Origin: Macrostomum hystrix | Lineage: Eukaryota > Platyhelminthes > Macrostomidae | NCBI GenBank assembly: GCA_950097015.1 | Contig: CATNEN010000039.1 | Location: 9,099,501-9,163,500 of the forward strand | Direction of reading: 5' to 3' | DNA length: 64,000 nucleotides | Shown here: positions 12,373 to 24,800 of the stretch, piece after piece | How positions within the stretch are numbered: position 1 is the first letter of the stretch | Layout of the letters: each line of letters starts with the position of its first letter | Translations under genes and position numbers: made by a program | The notes under the pieces: model-generated | Told to the model about the DNA's origin: nothing | Database searches by the model: none | The model's input: only the letters and a program-made list of their open reading frames with translations

Positions 12373-12803
12373 TCACTGCTGCTGCTGTTGTTGCTGCGCC
12401 CTGTGCGCGAACTGCGGGACGTGGCCAAGGCGGGTGCAGCTGCGCAGGAATGCTCGAATCGAGAGCGCTCTGCGGCGGTACTGCTCCCAGTAGCCCTCGA
12501 CTTTCACTTGTAGCTGCTCGTACCGCGCCCGGTGCTGTCGCTCTTGCACTCCTTGCTGCACCAGTGCGGCCTGCAATGGCACTAGGAGCGTCTCCTTGTG
12601 GAGCAGGCGAATGAGAGGGTACATGACCACTCATATGCGTCCAAGCGCATTAAGCGTCTGTACTCTGCGATCGAAACATTCATTCCGCAAACACGGTGCT
12701 GCCATCGCTCACACCGATCACATTGCAGTTTCTGCTGACGTGGTCGCCCACGCCAATTGTTACACAGAATACAATTGTTTGCATCATTCTGCATTATTAG
12801 CAA
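12373..12803 (-). pseudogene. Mutator-like (MULE) transposon protein remnant
   Basis: Two minus-strand frames adjoin. The first (12803-12640) has a PHD-like zinc finger: C-x2-C in CILCNN, RPRQQKLQCDRCERWQHR with the second C-x2-C and an H-x2-C, then EYRRLM and W-x-C. The second (12630-12373) is a helical basic segment, PLIRLLHKETLLVPLQAALV followed by RARYEQLQ and RRRALSIRAFLRSC, then a Gln run. From memory of invertebrate MULE-domain proteins, these correspond to the N-terminal finger and the C-terminal tail. Here they are separated by a frame change and only a few bases, so the MULE transposase core is missing. I infer an internally deleted transposon copy; the family assignment is from pattern only. 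Confidence 0.5.
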
Positions 12804-12924
12804 AGGTTCGACAACTAATGAGCAAGAAATTTAGGCTTTTTGACTCTAGGCCGGGGCCTCCATTATATTACTTCTCGCTTGGGTTCCGCTCAGCCTGCAA
12901 TCGCACATTATGTTGGAATTAGCA

Positions 12925-13835
12925 CTTTAGGGGGCGTGGAGGAGCTAGGGTCCGGGGACATTTTTTGACTCGTAATTGAATAGGCAATTATGGGAATTAA
13001 GTCAGCAAGTCAAGAGAAATTGAGTCAGCAATTTTGTCAGTAAGGCTTCAGTCACATGATAGCTTAACCATTCCAGAATTTTGATATTCTGCCTGCTGTT
13101 TTACAATGCTGAAGTCACATGGGGATATAAAAGATTTGAGCTTGGTTTAGAGAAACAAGTTGCAAAAAATGATTGGCAAAGTTTTTGCCTATCGCATATA
13201 CTGCCCAGATCAGTTCTTAGGCATTGCGAGCAGCGTACCACTGGCATAGCTGCAAAATGTTAAATATAGTTAAATTGTTATCATTGGCAGCTGCAGCAGC
13301 TGAACAAGCCGCAGTATTCAGTTTATAATTTCATAATCCTATTTTTGCATGAAAGTTTTCTCCGAAAATGTTTTCCCAATTCAGTGCAGCAGCCCTTTGG
13401 GACCGACGCAAATAAGTTTAGCCATCTATCCGGGATATGAATTTCTCTTTCTGTACAAATTCTTCCGCGTCTTCTTCCGCAACACGCAAAAATCCCCTAC
13501 ATTATACGCTTGTCCGCAGTTTCCCAACCGCCCAAGCCTTCTCCCCATTCCTGCCCGCAAATATTGCACCCGGGTTTTATCAAGCAGACGGAAATTATGG
13601 CTGCAGGAGAGATGGGTCAGGCTGCTGTTGAGGAGCCTGGCAGATGGGCAAGCGAAGATGGGGAAAGGAAATTTGGGATCTGGGAGGGGATGACAGTACA
13701 GCATTATTGACAGGAGGCAGAAAGGACTGCGCTATACAGACCCCATCCTGCTGATTGAAGCGCATTCATGCGATTAGCTTGCTTATCTGAAATAAAGCTT
13801 TATAATAACTGGTTTGAAAACCTAAGGTAACTGTA
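12925..13835. other. spacer without supported gene
   Basis: Mixed-composition sequence with several overlapping frames of 60-115 codons on both strands between 13080 and 13710. None shows a domain, signal peptide or consistent codon pattern, so none is called. Confidence 0.4.
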
Positions 13836-13837
13836 AC

Positions 13838-15479
13838 AGGCCGATAGAACTGACAGACGGATAGATAGAACTGACAGACGGACAGATAGAACTGACAGAC
13901 GGACAGATAGAACTGACAGACGGACAGATAGAACTGACAGACGGACAGATAGAACTGACAGACGGATAGATAGAACTCACAGACAGACAGATAGAACTGA
14001 CAGACGGACAGATAGAACTCACAGACAGACAGATAGAACTGACAGAGGGATAGATAGAACTGACAGGCAGATAGAACTGACAGACGGATAGATAGAACTG
14101 ACAGACGGATAGATAGAACTGACAGGCAGATAGAACTGACAGACGGATAGATAGAACTGACAGACAGACAGATAGAACTGACAGACGGACAGATAGAAGT
14201 GACAGACGGACAGATAGAAGTGACAGACGGATAGATAGAACTGACAGACGGATAGATAGAACTGACAGGCAGATAGAAGTGACAGACGGATAGATAGAAC
14301 TGACAGACAGACAGATAGAACTGACAGGCAGATAGAACTGACAGACGGATAGATAGAACTGACAGACAGACAGATAGAACTGACAGGCAGATAGAACTGA
14401 CAGACGGATAGATAGAACTGAGAGACAGACAGATAGAACTGACAGACGGATAGATAGAACTGACAGACAGACAGATAGAACTGACAGGCAGATAAAACTG
14501 ACAGACGGATAGATAGAACTGACAGACAGACAGATAGAACTGACAGACGGATAGATAGAACTGACAGACAGACAGATAGAACTGACAGGCAGATAGAACT
14601 GACAGACGGATAGATAGAACTGACAGACAGACAGATAGAACTGACAGACGGACAGATAGAAGTGACAGACGGATAGATAAAACTGACAGACGGACAGATA
14701 GAACTGACAGGCAGATAGAAGTGACAGACGGACAGATAGAACTGACAGACAGACAGATATAACTGACAGACGGACAGATAGAACTGACAGACGGATAGTA
14801 GAACTGACAGACAGACAGATAGAACTGACAGACGGACAGATAGAACTGACAGACAGACAGATAGAACTGACAGGCAGATAGAACTGACAGACGGATAGAT
14901 AGAACTGACAGACAGACAGATAGAACTGACAGATGGATAGATAGAACTGACAGACAGACAGATAGAACTGACAGGCAGACAGATATAACTGACAGACGGA
15001 TAGATAGAACTGACAGACAGACAGATAGAACTGACAGGCAGATAGAACTGACAGACGGATAGATAGAACTGACAGACAGACAGATAGAACTGACAGACGG
15101 ATAGATAGAACTGACAGACAGACAGATAGAACTGACAGACGGACAGATAGAACTGACAGGCAGATAGAACTGACAGACGGATAGATAGAACTGACAGACA
15201 GACAGATAGAACTGACAGACGGATAGATAGAACTGACAGACGGATAGATAGAATTGACAGACAGACAGATAGAACTGACAGACAGACAGATAGAACTGAC
15301 AGGCAGATAGAACTGACAGACGGACAGATAGAACTGACAGACGGATATATAGAGCTAACAGACGGATAGATAGAACTGACAGACGGACAGATAACTGACA
15401 GGCAGATAGAAGTGACAGATGGGCAGATAGAACTGACAGACAGACAGATAGAACTGAAAGACAGACTGACAGTGAGAAA

Positions 15480-15576
<97 letters not shown>

Positions 15577-15590
15577 GGCAGGCAATATTT
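13838..15590. repeat. GATA/GACA minisatellite, 1.75 kb
   Basis: Tandem units of about 21 bases mix tetranucleotides gaca and gata around gaact (gacagacggatagatag, gacagacagacagatag, gacaggcagatag). From about 15478 to 15580 the array becomes pure (gaca)n. Frames on both strands (VSSICPS, RQTDRQTD) are by-products. Confidence 0.95.
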
Positions 15591-15599
15591 TAGTGTTTA

Positions 15600-16293
15600 A
15601 ATAGCTACAGGGATTTTTGCATGGCTGCAGCTAGATTGCAAAAACCCATTTCGCAATGGATTTTGGTTGGCCGAAGCGACAGAAAATCGAACAAGGCGGA
15701 TGGGATCTGGCACTGGGCATTGTGGGGTGGGGGCAGAATCGATGTGCCGCCTCTGCGCGGCAATCAATTCTATTTGACCACGCGGCCTCTGTTGGGTCAA
15801 TCGATTTTTCTGATTGCCTTATAATTCACTCCTCCCGTTTAGCTCGATGGCATCTTAAAAGTGCGATAAAATCTTTTTAGATTCTCTCAGCCCTTCTTAA
15901 TTTTTCAATCTATTACGAGCAATCTCCTATATCATTCTACAACCCTCTCTCCATCTCACTCTTATCGCTACCTATCACTATTATCTTTCTCTCTCACTCT
16001 TATCTCTTACTGGCAATTCAGTTTTATTTCCAAGAACACCGCCCACTCCATTACGATTTAGGCATAGATGAACAAAAGCTGAACATTATTACAGCAGTGT
16101 CACACCGGCCTTGAGTGGCACCCGTTGCAATCAACCAATCAGATCGCTTCATGTCTGTAGAAAGCTGGGAGAATGCCCACTTGAAATCTATATGAGCCAT
16201 AGCTGAGGAACCACGATGGATGCACCGTACTGCCGATCCGCCTTCTGTCAGAATAAAAAGTGCGAGTAAAACCAGTTAAAAGGGCCTATCAAG
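15600..16293. promoter_or_regulatory. 5' flank of the Kazal gene
   Basis: About 690 bases of unique sequence before the ATG at 16294. An AATAAAAAG stretch at about 16251 lies some 40 bases before the start and could serve as a TATA-like box, or be chance. The part from 15620 to 15830 is more GC-rich and carries overlapping open frames, none recognisable. Confidence 0.3.
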
Positions 16294-19200
16294 ATGGCAC
16301 CGAAAATCCGTTGGTGGCTGTTGCTAGCGGCTGTTTTAATAACCTCTTCCGTCTCCGCAGCTCCATGCTTCAACTATCGAGGCTGGCAGAATCCATGCCA
16401 CAATGTCACTTGCCCGGATAATGCCCAGTGCGTGCCGGCTCTGAATTTGCACAAGTACAAATGCACCTGCCCTACAGACTGCTGGGACATTGGTGATAGC
16501 GACGATAGCGGACAGGTTTGTGCAGACTCAGGCATCAGCTGATCAAGCTCAAGCGCTGCAGCGTTTTCAGCTATATTCCAACCCTAATCCAACCCTAATC
16601 CAACCCTAATCCAACTCTAATCCAACCCTAATCCAACCCTAATCCAACCCTAATCAAACCCTCATCCAACCCTCATCCAACCATAACCCAACCTTAATCC
16701 AACTCTAAACCAACCCTAATCCAACCCTAATCCAACACTAATCCAACCCTAATCCAACCCTAATCCAACCCTAATACAACCCTAATCAAACCCTAATACA
16801 ACCTGTAGTAAAGTCAAGGCCGCGATATTTGCAAGCTGAATGAAATAATAACTCGCCCCAGTCAGAGGCTTTAGCATCGATACTTATTGTATTGAAGTTC
16901 AGAGTGCGTGAGCTGTTATTACGTAATATTGGAGGGCCAAAGTGTACATTATTTTGGTGCTCAGGTTTGAACGGCACATTGGAGAGAGTAAGAGAAGGAG
17001 CGTGTGTAGGTCAGTGCATATGGTACATAAACACTGTCCTACACAACCCTAATCGAACCCTAATCTAAATTCCCAAAGATCTCGCTGTGTTTTCATCTAC
17101 ACTCCAGCCCTATCCAACCCTAATCCAACCCTAATCCAACCCCAATCCAACCCTAATCCAACCCTAATCTAAATTCCCAAAGATCTCGCTGTATTTTCAT
17201 CTACACTCCAGCCCTAATCCAACCCTAATCCAACTTCCCATGGATCTCGCAGTGTTTTTCAGCTCCAACCCTAATCCACAGGTTTGCGGCAGCGATGGCG
17301 TGACATACGCCAGCCTGTGCCATCTGCAGCGCGCCTCCTGCCACGCCGCGGTCATGGTGAAGGCATTCTACCGAGGCGCCTGCGATCCGTGCGTCCAGCT
17401 GACAAGCGACCCGACAGCCCGCCGGCGCTCGGTCTGTCCGCAGGATCAACGCTGCACGCTGGACGCACTGAGACAGTCGCGCTGCGAGTGCAACTATGCT
17501 TGTGAGTCGGTTCATACTACTCATTGGCATTGTGAAGGTGACAGTAGTGTGTATTGAGTTTTTTTTACCGACGCTGCACTCAAACTTAAACAGGCCAGCG
17601 TCACGGCGGCAGCTCTGACGCCTCCGGCCGGGTCTGCGCCTCCAACGGCGTCACCTACCCGGACGAGTGCCGAATGAATCACGATGCTTGCCTGCGCGGC
17701 ATCAACCTGACGATGCTGGGCACTGGCGATTGTCCGACTGGCCGCTACTGCCAGCAGGGACCCAGCCGGTGCCAGCATCCGTACATGCGCTGCCGAGTGC
17801 TCAATCCGGAGACTGGGGCGTCCACCTGCCAGTGTCCGGAGACATGTCCGCCTGTGCTTAGCCAGGTGTGCGGCTCGGATAACAATACTTACGAGTCTCT
17901 GTGTCACCTTTACAGGTATGAACAGGTAGCGCCAACACTGGATATTTGAATATAAGGGTCGGAAACTAATTTTCTGAGAAAAGGTTTGGGAGGCTGGTTT
18001 TTTCAGAAAAGTTCACTTCCGTGGTAGGAAATTTTCACCTTTTTATTACAGGAAAGTTGACAGCTTTTTGTTGGAAACAAATCTAATGCTCTTATTCTGA
18101 TATAACTTTGTTGAATATAATGCTAGAAAAAAAGTTAGTTTTACACACTCTCACTGTGCCTTGGAGGGGGGTGAGTGGGTCAGCGGCTAGTGTCGCTGCC
18201 TCACTTTCCAATGGTCGCTGGTTCGTTCCTCCCTCCAAGTCACGATTATTTCGGGGCTTAGTTGGAGGTTTGCGAAGTAGTGACTTGCGGAGATGCACCT
18301 TATTCTGTGCAACCAAAGCTAATTTAAAATAGCTTCACCCCTGCCTTCTGCATGCCTGCTTGTTTGCGTTTGTGTTTGTGCGTTGGGCCGGGTGTGAGGC
18401 GCTGTATGGGGGTGGGGCGGGTGTACACCAGCCATGCGTGCTCTGAGCGGCGAGGTTTCACCAGCCGTCTGCGCGCGTGGCTTGGTCCTCTCGTCCCTAC
18501 CCTTCAGGCATCTAAGTCCTCCCCTGGTTTGGTCAGCTCTGTCAAGGATTTCGCTGTGGTTTCATCTACACTCCAGCCCTAGCCAACACTAATCCAACCC
18601 TAATCCAACCCCTGGTTTTGAGTGCTTGAGTGCGGGCCTGGGGTGAGAGACACTCCGGCTGCCGCCCCCTTCCCCGCTTGGCTTGCGGCTGTGTGAGGTG
18701 CCTGAGTCCAGGGGTCCAGATGGCGCGATGGGCGACTCCCGCCTAGTTCGCCGCCCTGGGGGCATGCCTTTCCTGCGCTTGTGCGTCAAGTGCCCAAGCC
18801 GCCCAGCAATTAAGTAAAAGTGCCTTGGAGGGTGGCCTCAAGGGCGTTATTATCACGACAAGCACCTAAAATGAATGCGTCCTCGTCGCGGAATCGAGCT
18901 CAGGGACCTTGGTGCGAGAAACAAAAGCGTAAACCGCTCAGCCACTCACCCCCACAGAGCCGATTCAAAAAACGTTTCACTCCCAATTCCCAGGCACGCC
19001 TGCTTTAACAACCTGTCGCCGAAGCAGCTCATGCCAGTACATCGCGGAAGCTGCAGTCGTGAAGGACTGTGCGGTCGTGGCAGCCATCCGCCATGCAGAT
19101 TCGGCGGTGTCTGTCGGGCTAGCATTGTCGAAGAGCAGTTGCCACATCATCTGATTGGTTATAGGCGTCAACTGACTTGCGAACCACCCGAGTGCCTGTG

Positions 19201-19741
19201 GTCGGAGTCCCCAGACGACGCGGAGCCAGCCGGTGATCGCTGGCTATTGGCTCTCATCCTCGCCGCGACTGGTGGCGAGTTCAGCGCCCAGGTGTGCGGC
19301 ACCGACGGCGTCACGTACAAGTCCGAGTGTCACCTGCGTCGAAGAGCGTTCGAGTTGCAACGCGACGTTCGCGTCAGCGAGCGCAGCAGCTGCAACCCGT
19401 GCCGCGGCGTCATCTGTCCTAACTACGGCCTGTGTCGAGTGAACTCGCGCGGCGAGCCGCAGTGTCACTGCCCGACCAACTGCATTTATAGCCCCGGCGA
19501 GAAAAGTGTATGCGGCAGCGACGGGCGGGTGCACGACTCCGAATGCGAGCTGCGAAGAGCGTCCTGTCGCACTAACCAGGAGATTCAGGTTCTGCCTGAG
19601 GAGATGTGTCCTAGAAGTACTGGGATTGGCCTGGAGAGCAGCTCCGCTATTATTTCGAGCACCAGACGTCGAAGCTGGTGGCAACGACAAAGAAAGCTAC
19701 TGCGGCATTATCGCAAACGACGCATCCGCTTAACTAACTGA
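16294..19741 (+). CDS. secreted multi-Kazal follistatin-like protein
   Basis: Exons 16294-16515, 17282-17501, 17594-17915 and 18994-19741 join in phase through GT-AG introns to give 503 aa. Residues 1-22 (MAPKIRWWLLLAAVLITSSVSA) form a clear signal peptide, so the product should be secreted. Five follistatin-type units follow, each a small EGF-like half (for example CTCPTDC, CQCPETC, CHCPTNC) and a Kazal half beginning VCGSDGVTY or a variant (VCASNG, VCGSDN, VCGTDG, VCGSDG). Such units are found in agrin, follistatin and protease inhibitors, and bind growth factors or inhibit serine proteases; which applies here is unknown. Unit 4 is odd: its linker contains an atypical hydrophobic stretch (LLALILAATGG) and one Kazal cysteine is replaced (RRRAFELQ where others have RASC). 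The C-terminus is a basic tail (RRRSWWQRQRK, HYRKRRIR) with no membrane segment. An AATAAA follows at about 19822. Confidence 0.85.
16576..17280. repeat. (ccctaatccaa)n array in intron 1 of the Kazal gene
   Basis: An 11-base unit, aaccctaatcc, is repeated in three blocks (16576-16800, 17045-17070, 17105-17280), and a few copies recur at 18575-18610. Each unit contains CCCTAA, the telomere hexamer, but the 11-base period means it is not simple telomere DNA. A non-repeat insert lies at 16803-17040. Confidence 0.9.
17916..18993. other. intron 3 of the Kazal gene with SINE pieces
   Basis: Contains two tRNA-like SINE segments. At 18155-18240 (plus), gtgagtgggtcagcggctag resembles an A box and gctggttcgttcctccc a B box. 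At 18820-18962 (minus) is a family A fragment whose head, read on the minus strand, begins gtgagtggctgagcggttta and has ggtccctgagctcgattcc as its B box. Confidence 0.5.
18820..18962 (-). mobile_element. SINE family A, tRNA-like head
   Basis: Shares ggaatcgagctcagggacctt and ggtg(t/c)gag with the copy at 29270-29540. On the minus strand the right end has an A-box-like tggctgagcgg and a B-box-like gagctcgattcc with tRNA-like spacing, as in SINEs derived from class II (Leu/Ser) tRNAs. Confidence 0.5.
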
Positions 19742-20037
19742 TGCTCAGTAGTCGCAAAAGGTGCGTCGTTTGCTTGAGTTGACAAGCTTTAGTCGTTTAA
19801 CCTTCAATTATCGTTTCTGTGAAATAAACAATAGATTAACTGTACTTCATAAAAAGAAACTGCTTTGTGAGTTCGTAAAATTAATTTAATAAAGCTTAGA
19901 GCTTCAACTAAATGTTGTGGAAGCGAGTCAAAAATTATTCAGGGTTAGGATTACGATAGTTTTCTAATGCGAGTGATTATATAACCTGGATCAATGCAGA
20001 AGTAATATCTACGCTTCAGTCACGGCACATTCAAATT
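19742..20037. other. 3' flank of the Kazal gene
   Basis: AT-rich sequence with a candidate polyadenylation signal, gaaataaacaatag, at about 19820. Nothing else is seen. Confidence 0.5.
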
Positions 20038-20150
20038 CCGGATTTAATTCAAATTCCGGATTTAATTCAAATTCCGGATTTAATTCAAATTCCGGATTTA
20101 ATTCAAATTCCGGATTTAATTCAAATTCCGGGTTTAATTCAAATTTCGGA
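20038..20150. repeat. 18-bp tandem array, about 6 copies
   Basis: Perfect or near-perfect copies of ggatttaattcaaattcc. Confidence 0.95.
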
Positions 20151-20611
20151 GTTTGAAAAAGCTATCTAGACTATTTTAGCTTATACCTTATACATATTAA
20201 TTTATGACTGTGTCTTTTTTCATCAATATCGGTCGAACACATGCAGAGATATTAGGGGTTTCTAAGAACTTTTTGGACGCACTAAGGTAAATGATAGCCA
20301 AGTTGTTGATTAGTACGCTAGGTCTATAGTTTATCAGAATCTGGCTTATTCTTAATTCACAAGTACACTGTGCCGACTATCTTGGAGTAAGTAAAACATT
20401 GAGGAATAGAAGTTTATTATTATAAATAATTATATTCCTAGGTGCCGAATGAAAAGCCATTTCCTTAACTATTCGCATTACTTCGTTAACTCAAGCGTGA
20501 CAACTGACGTTTAAAAAAAGAACGATTAACTAATCGCTCAAAACAGAGTTTCAGAGTCTCAAAGATGCTATTGTTATCGCATTTATTTTGAAAGGCACAA
20601 CATACAAATCA

Positions 20612-21140
20612 AAGGCTGAATAGGACCTGAGGGAGAGGCTGAATAGGACCTGAAGGAGAGGCTGAATAGGACCTGAGGGAGAGGCTGAATAGAACCTGAG
20701 GCAGAGGCTGAATAGGACCTGAAGGAGAGGCTGAATAGAACCTGAAGGAGAGGCTGAATAGGACCTGAAGGAGAGGCTGAATAGGACCTGAAGGAGAGGC
20801 TGAATAGGACCTGAAGGAGAGGCTGAATAGGACCTGAGGGAGAGGCTGAATAGGACCTGAAGGAGAGGCTGAATAGGACCTGAAGGAGAGGCTGAATAGG
20901 ACCTGAAGGAGAGGCTGAATAGGACCTGAAGCAGAGGCTGAATAGGACCTGAAGGAGAGGCTGAATAGAACCTGAAGCAGAGGCTGAATAGAACCTGAGG
21001 CAGAGGCTGAATAGAACCTGAAGTAGAAGATGAATAGAACCTGAAGGAGAGGCTGAATAGGACCTGAAAGAGAGGCTGAATAGGACCTGAAAGAGAGGCT
21101 GAATAGGACCTGAAAGAGAGGCTGAATAGGACCTGAGGCT
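20612..21140. repeat. 23-bp tandem array, about 23 copies
   Basis: Unit contains aggctgaataggacctgaag followed by gag, with variants at two or three positions. Confidence 0.95.
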
Positions 21141-21895
21141 AGGATTTGTTTCTCAAATTTCCACCTCCTTAATTATTTATTCAGTACAGAATATTTATTA
21201 TACGTGTTGATGCACAATAGACATCAACCACCAGGTGTGAAGCACCTTATAATTTAATTTGTTTGCTTTGAAAGTGCAATTTACACCAAGCGGTTCGTTC
21301 ATTGTCGTGTACTTTTATTTTTTACAGAACTTCAATCAACTACGCTCGCAACTGTCTTGGAAGGCAAGGAAACAGCATTAACAACAAACAAGCCAATAGA
21401 CGGCGGTTTTCTTGTTTCTTTGTTCAACGAGAGTCAATTCCTCGTAGAAGACGATATATAATACTTAAAGTAATATGTAAAGCAAAAACAAGCGTATATT
21501 TTTGTTCAGTCCAGAATTGATATTTTGAATCCCTCAGTGTCAGTTGGGTCTGCAGATGAAAATGATAAAATCTGGATGAGTTTGGAGGCTGGTTTGAAGA
21601 CGACAGTAGAAAGTTAACAGAACATAATTACATATTTGCTTGTCAAATAAAAAAAATGTTTTAAACACAGCAGTTTAAAAGTTGGTTAAAAAACACAAGG
21701 TTAAAAACTCATTGTGCGAGATTTCTTAACACGAATTTCACAGAAAAATCTAAACAAATTCGAATTCGACTAGTAACAAGATGATATAAAAACAGATACA
21801 GATTTTTAAGTACAAGAAATATATATTTAACAAGGCATAATTCAGCGCGTTCAATAATTTAATCACACCTAAAGATAATGGTCGATTTTTCAAAG
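21141..21895. other. 3' flank of the TTC28-like gene
   Basis: AT-rich sequence downstream of the TTC28 stop on the minus strand; it probably contains the 3' UTR. A 72-codon plus frame at 21302-21520 has no recognisable features. Confidence 0.4.
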
Positions 21896-24800
21896 TCAGC
21901 ACTGGGACGATGCCGCATCTTCATCGCCAGTGCAGTACCATGCTGTCTGGTTTAGCTGCTGCTGTTGCTGTTTAACTGCAGAGGTGGGTTCAACACTGAT
22001 GCGGGTGAGCCGTTCCAAGTCTCGCTCGGAAAGTCCGTGATGTGGCTGTTGCTGCAGTTGCTGCTGCTGCTGCTGCTGCTGCTGCATTAGGTGCTGAAAG
22101 TGCGTCGGCCGGCCGTCTCTGGTGCTGCTATAGCCGCTGCTGCTGCTTACAGTGGACTCTGCGCCTGCCACCATGGATAGCCGAGTTGGCGTCTGCTGCT
22201 GCTGCTGCTGCTGACGATTCTGACTGACCTCGGCACCGGTTCTCTCCTCCAGAGCATCCAGAACTCGGGCAGAGGCTCCAAGCCGGGCAGGATAGCGCGG
22301 CAGCGACGGAGCCGCTGAAGTTGAAGAGCCTCCGCCAGCGCTGCTGACGCCGCCGATGCCAGGGACGCCGCGCGGTGGCAGCGACATGGCCGACAATTCG
22401 CTGTCGGAAACCTCCGTGATGGTGGACAGATTCGGCTCGTAGACTGCGTCCTCAAGAGCCAGCAGTTCGTTGCTTATGCCACCGCCGCCGCCGTAGATTA
22501 AATGCTTCAGAGTCTGGCCTTCACTTGGTTGCCATGGCAACTTGCCAGGCGGAGATTTTGGCCGCGTTGGTCGCGACAATGGCTGCGGCTGCGGCTGAGA
22601 AGTCGGCGGCGCAGGCGGCTGGGCATTCTCTGTCGCTTTTGTCGCGTCCTCGTCCGCTTCGCCCTCCTGGGATGGTCGCCGGAATCCAGGCGGCGGCTTT
22701 GCCACCGGCAGGGGGAACACTTCCGCCGACACGTCCAAAGCATCCAGTTCCGCCTCCTCGCCGATTTCACTTCTAGCGGCTGCGGCGGAGGCTGAGGCCG
22801 ACAGCGGAAAGCTAATCTGGCCAGAGTGCAGGCTAAGCAGCGACTCCTGAGATCCGGCCGCTCCGCTTAGTTTCGATGCCGAGGAGGACGACAGCAGAGA
22901 AGCCGTTGATGATTCCGGCAGCAGCTGGGACGGAGCGTTCGCCACATCCTGCAGGCCCAGCAGAGCGGTGGCTGCCAGTTGAAGCAGCCGGCCTGCCTGC
23001 CTGCCGCCGGAGCCGCCGCTCAGCTGAAGTAGCACGGACTCCTGGCCGACCTCAAGCAGATCGAAGCCGAGTGACGACAACAACTCGTGACAGCCGTCGG
23101 AGCCGCGCCACAGCCGCACGGGGACGCGCAGCTCGGCAGCCGCAGCCGAGGACGCTCGAGGAGTTGTTGAAGATCTGGACTGCTGCTGAGAGGCTAGTAG
23201 CAGGTCGACTAGCTGGCGCAGTTGTCCTGCAGGCGACGCTGTCAGTAGGCGAGTCAGGGCACCCAATGATCGATCTGGCAGTGCCAGCAGGGCCATGAGG
23301 CAGGCGGAGGTCTGGGCCAGCCGCTCGGCCGGATCAAGCGTCGGAAAGAACAGCACCCCAGCGCCCAGGCTGCCGTTGCCGGTGTCGTCGGAGTCAGCGC
23401 TCTCTTGTCGAAATCCCAAGGCGGCCAGGAGGCATCGCCAGTGACGGCTGGTGGAGACGGGACGACCGACTTTCTTCTCAACGCTGGCCAGGCTGGTGTA
23501 CATTGGCGTGCGACAGTTCTGCGGGGAGGTCAATGAAGGTCAAGAAGGGTCAGTCTGAGGAAGTATCCTAACCGAGGGAGAAGCTGAGTAGAGTAGCCTG
23601 AAGAGAAGTTGAGTAGAGCCTGAAGAGAAATGGAGTGGAGCCTGAAGAGAAGCTGAGTAGAGCCTGAAGAGAAATAGATTAGAGCATGAAGAGAAATAGA
23701 GTGGAGCCTGAAGAGAAATAGAGTGGAGCCTGAAGAGAAATAGAGTAGAGCCTGAAGAGAAAAAGAGTGGAGCCTGAAATAAAGTAGATTAGAGCCTGAA
23801 GAGAAATAGATTAGAGCCTGAAGAGAAATAGAGTGGAGCCTGAAGCAGTGGGGCCGCTCACCTGCGAGATTCTCTGCAGCGACTTTTCAACCAGATGCAG
23901 CAGGATGCGCAAAGCCTCCTTGCGGGCTGCGACTTCGCCGACGCCGCTAGCGACCAGTGCCGACAATGACCTGGCGATGGCCAGGCTGCGCTTTCGGAGC
24001 CGCACGGAGGCGTCGCCAATCAGCGCCCAGCCGGCCCAGCACTGCGGCGCCGAGCTGACCTCGGCCCGAACCTGAGCCTGGGCTGCGCGGAGAGCGGCGC
24101 CAACTGGCAGGTCGCGCAGCAGGCCGGTGTAGAATGCCTTCAGCATTACGCGCGAGGCCTTGTCCGGCGTTGGCCAGAGGCAGACCAGGCAGCAGCGAAC
24201 TCCGGCGGCTAGGAGGGCGCGGCACAGATTCTGCAGGCCCTCTGACGTGGCCTGACCGGCCGCGGCGCTGGAGTGTCCGGAGCTGATGACAGCCAGCCGG
24301 CAGGCAGGCAGGCGGGCGTGACTCAGATCCTCGGGCGTCAGTAGCAGGTCCGACAGTGACGCGGACTGTTGTGAGACTCCGTCTGCATCAGCGCCAGCAG
24401 CAGCGTCTGAGAGTTGCTGCTGCTGCTGCTGCTGCTGCTGCGGCGAAGGAGCTAAAACAATAGCCGCCTGCGACCAGCAAACATTGGTTGCAAAGTGCAA
24501 TATCTCAATCGGCTCATCTCTGAGATCTGCGGGGTCGGCGGACGGCTGCGGCTGCTGTTGCTGCTGGGCCAGCTGCTGCAGCACAGCCCGCCGAGTTGCC
24601 TGCCGACCAATCAGAGGCCGGGGCGCGGCAGCCAGCAGGTCGGCCACGCTGCGGCACTCGTGCTCAGCCGGGGCGGAGGCCGGCCACCACTGCTGGCGCT
24701 CGGCAATGCCGCGAGGCAGCCAGGGATTACCAACCAGCAGCTGACGATGCGGCTGCAGCTGAGCCTCGTCGGAGCCGCTGAAAGCCTGGGTGTTTTCAGC

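Noticed and set aside
12281-12634. Overlapping 117- and 89-codon frames around 12.4 kb
   Set aside because: They are in other frames or on the other strand from the MULE-like remnant and show only Ala/Arg-rich composition.
22502-23298. Plus-strand frames of 80-140 codons opposite the last TTC28 exon
   Set aside because: GC-rich antisense shadows of a real exon whose frame matches TTC28.
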